DNA from: an uncultured Johnsonella sp.
GTDB taxonomy: Bacteria; Bacillota; Clostridia; Lachnospirales; Lachnospiraceae
Direction: 5' to 3'
Assembly (NCBI GenBank): GCA_900766185.1
Contig: CAAFUL010000120.1
Span: 1-11,113 of the forward strand
DNA length: 11,113 bases
In this document: positions 7,044 through 11,113 of the stretch, one piece after another
Layout: every line of letters starts with the position of its first letter
Numbering within the stretch: the stretch's first letter is position 1
Position numbers and translations under genes: made by a program
The notes under the pieces: generated by a model
What the model was told of the DNA's origin: nothing
Seen by the model: only the letters and a program-made list of their open reading frames with translations
The model's database searches: none

Positions 7044-10000
7044 ATGAAGAAGGTAAAGAAAAGTTCTATAAAGTTAAGCGGGGAGGTAAACATAGCATCT
7101 AAAGAAGTGGTGCTAAAGGGAAAAAAGTCAAAGACATGGGAAGATCTTAAAGAACCGTACAAAGATATGTCAAAGGACTTTGAAAAGCTTTTGCCACAGA
7201 TGCTTGGAGGCTTACCAGTAACGGCAGGTGTACCTAGTGAAAAAGATAAGCTTATGCTAAAGCTTATGGGAGGGCTTGCCGCCTGTGCCAAAGTAAACAT
7301 TACTAAAAACCCCAACGGAAGCTACAGCGTATCCTATACCAACGCATTAAACAGGGTAAGAAACAATGCAAAGCCTGTTATAGGAGAACTTAATGAAGAA
7401 GGGTTAAGACAAGAGATCTATAAGATCATATCAGCTATGCTTGAAAAAGGCGGTCCGGCATTTGCCTCATGGAACGCTTTATTAAAAGACCTTATGAAAA
7501 ACCATGGAATGGAAGATTTTCTAAAAGGTGCAAGAGCGGCACTTTGTGCCATGACGGGAGATCCTGTAAATGCCAATACGGGAAACTTCATCTACATAAA
7601 AGAAGACATCAAGATACAGTCAAGGATACCTTTAAGCCTTACAAGGTCTTATAACAGTAAGGAAGAAAAAGTAGGAGTGTTCGGAAAAGGCTGGAGGCAT
7701 AGTTATGAGATCTCTGTAAGCAGGGAAGAAAACGGATATATATTGCATCTGTCGGACGGTCAGGATGAAGCCTACCTTTTAGATGATGAAGGAAATATAG
7801 TATCTGTTTTTGATGACTTTGACCGTCTGAAAAAAACAAGGGACGGATTTGAGTATAAAAGCGGCGAGGGTCTTTCCTATCTTTTTAACAAAGAAGGCAA
7901 GCTTCTTTGTATGGAAAGAAAGGACAAAGTAAAAGAAGTACTTTCTTATGATACCGAGGGAAGGCTTTTGACCGTATCCGATACTTTGGGAAGCAGTCTT
8001 TACTTTTCATATGATGCTCTTGGTAAACTAAGAGAAGTAAAAGATCATACCGGAAGAAAGATAGAGTACAGATATGAAAGCGGTCAGCTTGGAACGGTAT
8101 ACTATGGCGGGCAAAGGGCGTATGATTACTTTTATGACAAAGAGCTTTTGGTAAAAATAAAAAATCCAAGAGGAGTGTATGTACTTGAAAACCTTTATGA
8201 CGGTGCGGACAGGGTGAAGATACAAAGATTTGCCGACGGAGGAATAATAAGGTATCAGTACGACAGCGAGGAAAGCAAGACCTTTGTTATAAACCAGAAT
8301 GAAAATATAGAAGTACATATACATGATGAAAACTTCAGAAACATCGAAAGCGAGTATGCGGGAGAGAGCGAAAGCTTTACTTATGATGAAAGAAACCTTT
8401 TGACATCATATACGGATAAAAAGGGAAATACTACTACATATAAGTATGACAAAAAAGGAAACTTAACAAGCTGCATCCACTCTGATGGAGAGGTGGAAAG
8501 CTTTGAGTATGATGAAAATGGAAATGTAAGTATATACTATAAAAATAAAGAAGAGATAGAAAGATATACCTATGATGATAAGGGAAGGCTTTGTGAAAGA
8601 AAGGATGCTTTAGGAGAGATCACAAGCATAGAGTATAAAGAAAGTGGATATAAAGAAAGTGAATATAAAAAAGATAAGGAAACTAAAGAAAGCGTTATCA
8701 TAACCCTTCCTGACGGTTCAAAAAATAAGCTATCCTATGATGAAAGGGGCAACATATCAAGGATAGAAGAAGAGAGCGGAAGTGTATCAACATACGAGTA
8801 TGATGCCTTAAACAGGGTAAGGGCAAGTATTGACAAAGAAGGAAACAGAACAGAGTTTTCCTATAATGACAAGGATCTGCTTACAGGGGTAAAAGATGCT
8901 ATAGGCAATACCTGTAGATATGAGTATACCGAAAACGGCAAGTTATCCCTTTTTGAAGACTTTAGAGGAAGCATTACAAAGCTTAACTATAACGAGATGA
9001 ATAAAATAAAGGACTTTACCCTGCCTGACGGTGAAAACTTTAAGATGGAGTACGACCTTTGCCAAAACCTTACAAAAGAGATCCATCCTGACGGTGGAGA
9101 GGTAGAGTATATCTATAATGCAGCGAATCTCATAGAAAAGAAGATCCTGCAAAACAAGGGAGAGTATGAATACCGTTATGATGCAAACTCAAATCTTATA
9201 TCGGTTACGGATCCTCTGGGAGGTATAGAAGAGTACTCTTATGATGAAAGAAACAGACTTGTATATCATAAGAATAAATCAGGTGCTGTAACAGAGTATG
9301 AATACGGTAAAAGAAGCCTGAAGATAAGTAATGAACTCAGAACATATACCTGTAACTACGACATACTTGGAAGGATAGTGCTTGAGACAGATATGCTCGG
9401 CAATACCAAAAAGTATGAATACAATGAGCTTGGGCAGGTATCAAGCGTAAAAACAGGGGAAAAAGAGACCGTATATAAGTACCGTAAGGGCGGACTTTTA
9501 CATAAAAAGATATATCCTGATAAAAGGTATGAGATATTCAGCTATGACAAAAATCAAAATCTTATAAAAAGAGAAAATGACAAAGGTGAATTTCTTGAAT
9601 TTACTTATGATAAATTAAACCGTATCACCAAAGTAAAAAACAGCTTTTTGCAGGAACAAAGCTTTGAATACGATGCCATGGGCAATGTAATAAAGGAGAT
9701 AGATTCCTTAGGAAACAGCACAAGTTACACCTACTCTCCTGGAGGAAAACTTACCTCTGTTTTAGATGCCATGGGAAACAGAACAGAGTACGGATATGAT
9801 AAGGCGGGAAGGCTCGCTACGGTATACAGACATGAGGGAAGCAGGGAATTACTTTCATGTATTGAAGATGAAGAAAGAACAAGAACATTAAAAGAAATAT
9901 CAAAAATAAAAGAAAAGTACGGCAGACAAATACCCGAAAGCCTTAAAGAAGCAAATGTTTTAAGGATAACAAGATATAAAAGAAACCTTATGGGAGATGT

Positions 10001-11113
10001 CGAATGTATCACAAATGCTTTTGGAGAAGAGGAGTACTTTTCATACGATCTTTTGGGAAGAGTGATACTTAAAAAAGATATGGACGGGTATGAAACAAGG
10101 TATTCATATACCAAGGCGGGAGATATAAAAACAGTTCTTTATGCAGACGGGTATAAAGCGGAGTATGAGTATGACAGCTTAGGAAAACTGACTCAGGTAA
10201 AAGATGCCCTCGGAGTTATAAGTATAGAAAATGATAAACTTGGAAGAACAACAAAGGTTATAGATCATGACAGTAAAGAAGTAAGATACAGTTACGGAAA
10301 GTTTGGAGAAAGACTAAAAACTATATATCCTGACAAAAAAAGTATTGATTACGGATATGATGAAGACTTAAGACTTGTAAGCCTTATATCAGGAGATAAA
10401 GAGATAAGGTATTCATATGATAAAGAAGGAAGACTGATAAGAAAAGATATGCCTGATGAGATAAGCAGCCTTTATTCGTATGATGAAAGAGGGCTTTTGG
10501 GCAGTCTTTGCCATATGAAGGGAGATAAAAAACTTGAAGAATACATATACGGATATGATCTGCTTGGAAATAAAACAAAGGTAGTAAGACAAAGAGATGT
10601 AGACCATAAGGGAATAAAAGAAGACAAGAATAAAGAAAAGATCATACATAAGTTATGGGAAGATTCATCGACCTTTAACTATGAGTATGACAGCTTAAGC
10701 CGTCTTGTGGCAGTAAAAAGAGGAGAAAAGGAAGTCTGCAGGTACGCCTATGATGCCTTTGGAAACAGAAGCAAGATGAAAAAAGACGGCATAGAAGTAG
10801 CCTATACCTATGATGCTCTTGACAGACTCGTAAAGATAAACAGTCTCCATACAAATGAGAGTTATGAGTACGATAAAAGAGGAAACCTTATAGGAGTACA
10901 TGAGAGAGGAAAGAAGATAAAAGCCTATGAATACGGTGCGTCAGGTAGGCTTGGTTCAAGTTACTCAAATTTAGGAAATGCAAGAAGTTATGATTATGAC
11001 GGAATAGGCAACAGGATAGGGTGCAGGGAATACAAGTTTGAAAGTAAAGGTCTTGGAGAAGACAGACTTAAAAGCATAAATGAACTTGACCTAGCTAAAA
11101 AAGAGCCTGTATA
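7044..11113 (+). CDS. RHS/YD-repeat protein with DUF6531, 3' partial
   Basis: An open frame of 1356 codons from ATG 7044 to the window end, without a stop. Residues 1-171 are a leader: a strand-like segment SIKLSGEVNIASKEVVLKG (8-26), then helices and a small glycine-rich apolar stretch (about 52-80). DUF6531, the usual start of RHS shells, follows at about 172-245 (GDPVNANTGNF, then LTRSYNS and FGKGWRHSYE). The remainder is more than twenty YD/RHS repeats (such as YEYDALNRV, YDERNRL and YAYDAFGNR), which in known RHS proteins fold into a hollow shell around a C-terminal toxin. The core-closing motif and the variable tip are not reached, so the toxic activity, if any, is unknown. There is no signal peptide and no clear membrane span, which fits export by loading on a spike rather than by Sec. 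Base composition matches the spike genes, not the AT-rich middle of the window. The candidate chaperone genes lie directly upstream. Confidence 0.93.
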   Translation, partial: MKKVKKSSIKLSGEVNIASKEVVLKGKKSKTWEDLKEPYKDMSKDFEKLLPQMLGGLPVTAGVPSEKDKLMLKLMGGLAACAKVNITKNPNGSYSVSYTNALNRVRNNAKPVIGELNEEGLRQEIYKIISAMLEKGGPAFASWNALLKDLMKNHGMEDFLKGARAALCAMTGDPVNANTGNFIYIKEDIKIQSRIPLSLTRSYNSKEEKVGVFGKGWRHSYEISVSREENGYILHLSDGQDEAYLLDDEGNIVSVFDDFDRLKKTRDGFEYKSGEGLSYLFNKEGKLLCMERKDKVKEVLSYDTEGRLLTVSDTLGSSLYFSYDALGKLREVKDHTGRKIEYRYESGQLGTVYYGGQRAYDYFYDKELLVKIKNPRGVYVLENLYDGADRVKIQRFADGGIIRYQYDSEESKTFVINQNENIEVHIHDENFRNIESEYAGESESFTYDERNLLTSYTDKKGNTTTYKYDKKGNLTSCIHSDGEVESFEYDENGNVSIYYKNKEEIERYTYDDKGRLCERKDALGEITSIEYKESGYKESEYKKDKETKESVIITLPDGSKNKLSYDERGNISRIEEESGSVSTYEYDALNRVRASIDKEGNRTEFSYNDKDLLTGVKDAIGNTCRYEYTENGKLSLFEDFRGSITKLNYNEMNKIKDFTLPDGENFKMEYDLCQNLTKEIHPDGGEVEYIYNAANLIEKKILQNKGEYEYRYDANSNLISVTDPLGGIEEYSYDERNRLVYHKNKSGAVTEYEYGKRSLKISNELRTYTCNYDILGRIVLETDMLGNTKKYEYNELGQVSSVKTGEKETVYKYRKGGLLHKKIYPDKRYEIFSYDKNQNLIKRENDKGEFLEFTYDKLNRITKVKNSFLQEQSFEYDAMGNVIKEIDSLGNSTSYTYSPGGKLTSVLDAMGNRTEYGYDKAGRLATVYRHEGSRELLSCIEDEERTRTLKEISKIKEKYGRQIPESLKEANVLRITRYKRNLMGDVECITNAFGEEEYFSYDLLGRVILKKDMDGYETRYSYTKAGDIKTVLYADGYKAEYEYDSLGKLTQVKDALGVISIENDKLGRTTKVIDHDSKEVRYSYGKFGERLKTIYPDKKSIDYGYDEDLRLVSLISGDKEIRYSYDKEGRLIRKDMPDEISSLYSYDERGLLGSLCHMKGDKKLEEYIYGYDLLGNKTKVVRQRDVDHKGIKEDKNKEKIIHKLWEDSSTFNYEYDSLSRLVAVKRGEKEVCRYAYDAFGNRSKMKKDGIEVAYTYDALDRLVKINSLHTNESYEYDKRGNLIGVHERGKKIKAYEYGASGRLGSSYSNLGNARSYDYDGIGNRIGCREYKFESKGLGEDRLKSINELDLAKKEPV
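8631..8675 (+). repeat. Three imperfect 15-bp tandem repeats inside the RHS gene
   Basis: Three consecutive 15-base units (8631-8645, 8646-8660, 8661-8675) are in frame and encode EYKES, GYKES and EYKKD at residues 530-544, in a linker between YD repeats. The first two units differ at two bases. This looks like replication slippage, with the reading frame kept because the unit is a multiple of three. Confidence 0.8.

Noticed and set aside
7028..7102. Short frame starting at ATG 7028, just before the RHS start
   Set aside because: It would encode only about 24 residues, uses the ribosome site of the RHS gene as coding sequence, and has no GGAGG of its own.
7469..7654. 61-codon plus-strand frame inside the RHS gene
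   Set aside because: It overlaps the RHS leader and DUF6531 domain in another frame; its arginine/cysteine-rich product resembles no known family.
1..11113. tRNA, rRNA, insertion sequence, integrase or attachment site
   Set aside because: No transposase-like frame, terminal inverted repeats, cloverleaf or rRNA-like stretch was seen; nearly every base is within a plus-strand gene.

Overview
The window is a fully coding, one-strand gene block from a low-GC Gram-positive anaerobe, most likely a Lachnospiraceae-type Bacillota. The grounds are AT-rich DNA with AGGAGG-like ribosome sites, a BspA-type leucine-rich-repeat protein and Clostridia-style spike proteins; the genus cannot be fixed from sequence alone. 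All genes are on the + strand, with gaps of 3 to about 100 bp and no convincing terminator between them, so they may form one operon running past both window edges.

Layout. Positions 1-1199 hold the 3' part of a VgrG-like (gp27/gp5-type) spike gene, apparently split by a one-base frameshift near 90-93. Positions 1257-2498 hold a second, divergent, complete VgrG-like gene. Positions 2548-3942 hold a protein with an N-terminal DUF4280 (PAAR-like spike-tip) domain and a roughly 315-residue C-terminal extension that I do not recognise. Positions 3965-5806 hold a membrane-anchored BspA-like leucine-rich-repeat protein. Positions 5808-6386 hold a small alpha/beta protein that recalls the DcrB/DUF1795 (Eag chaperone) fold. 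Positions 6390-6944 hold a helical protein of unknown function. Positions 7044-11113 hold a very large RHS/YD-repeat protein, at least 1356 residues, whose C-terminal tip lies outside the window.

How the genes may work together (inference). Spike, PAAR-like tip, candidate chaperone and RHS cargo match in content the vgrG-PAAR-eag-rhs effector islands of type VI secretion systems and related contractile injection systems, but here in what looks like a monoderm. No sheath, tube, baseplate or ATPase gene is present, so this is a spike-and-cargo module. The second half of the DUF4280 gene and the LRR gene are locally much more AT-rich than the flanking spike and RHS genes, which suggests an exchanged cassette in the middle of the module. 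A short strand pattern at the RHS N-terminus resembles the beta-helix repeats at the C-termini of both spike proteins and may be a docking element.
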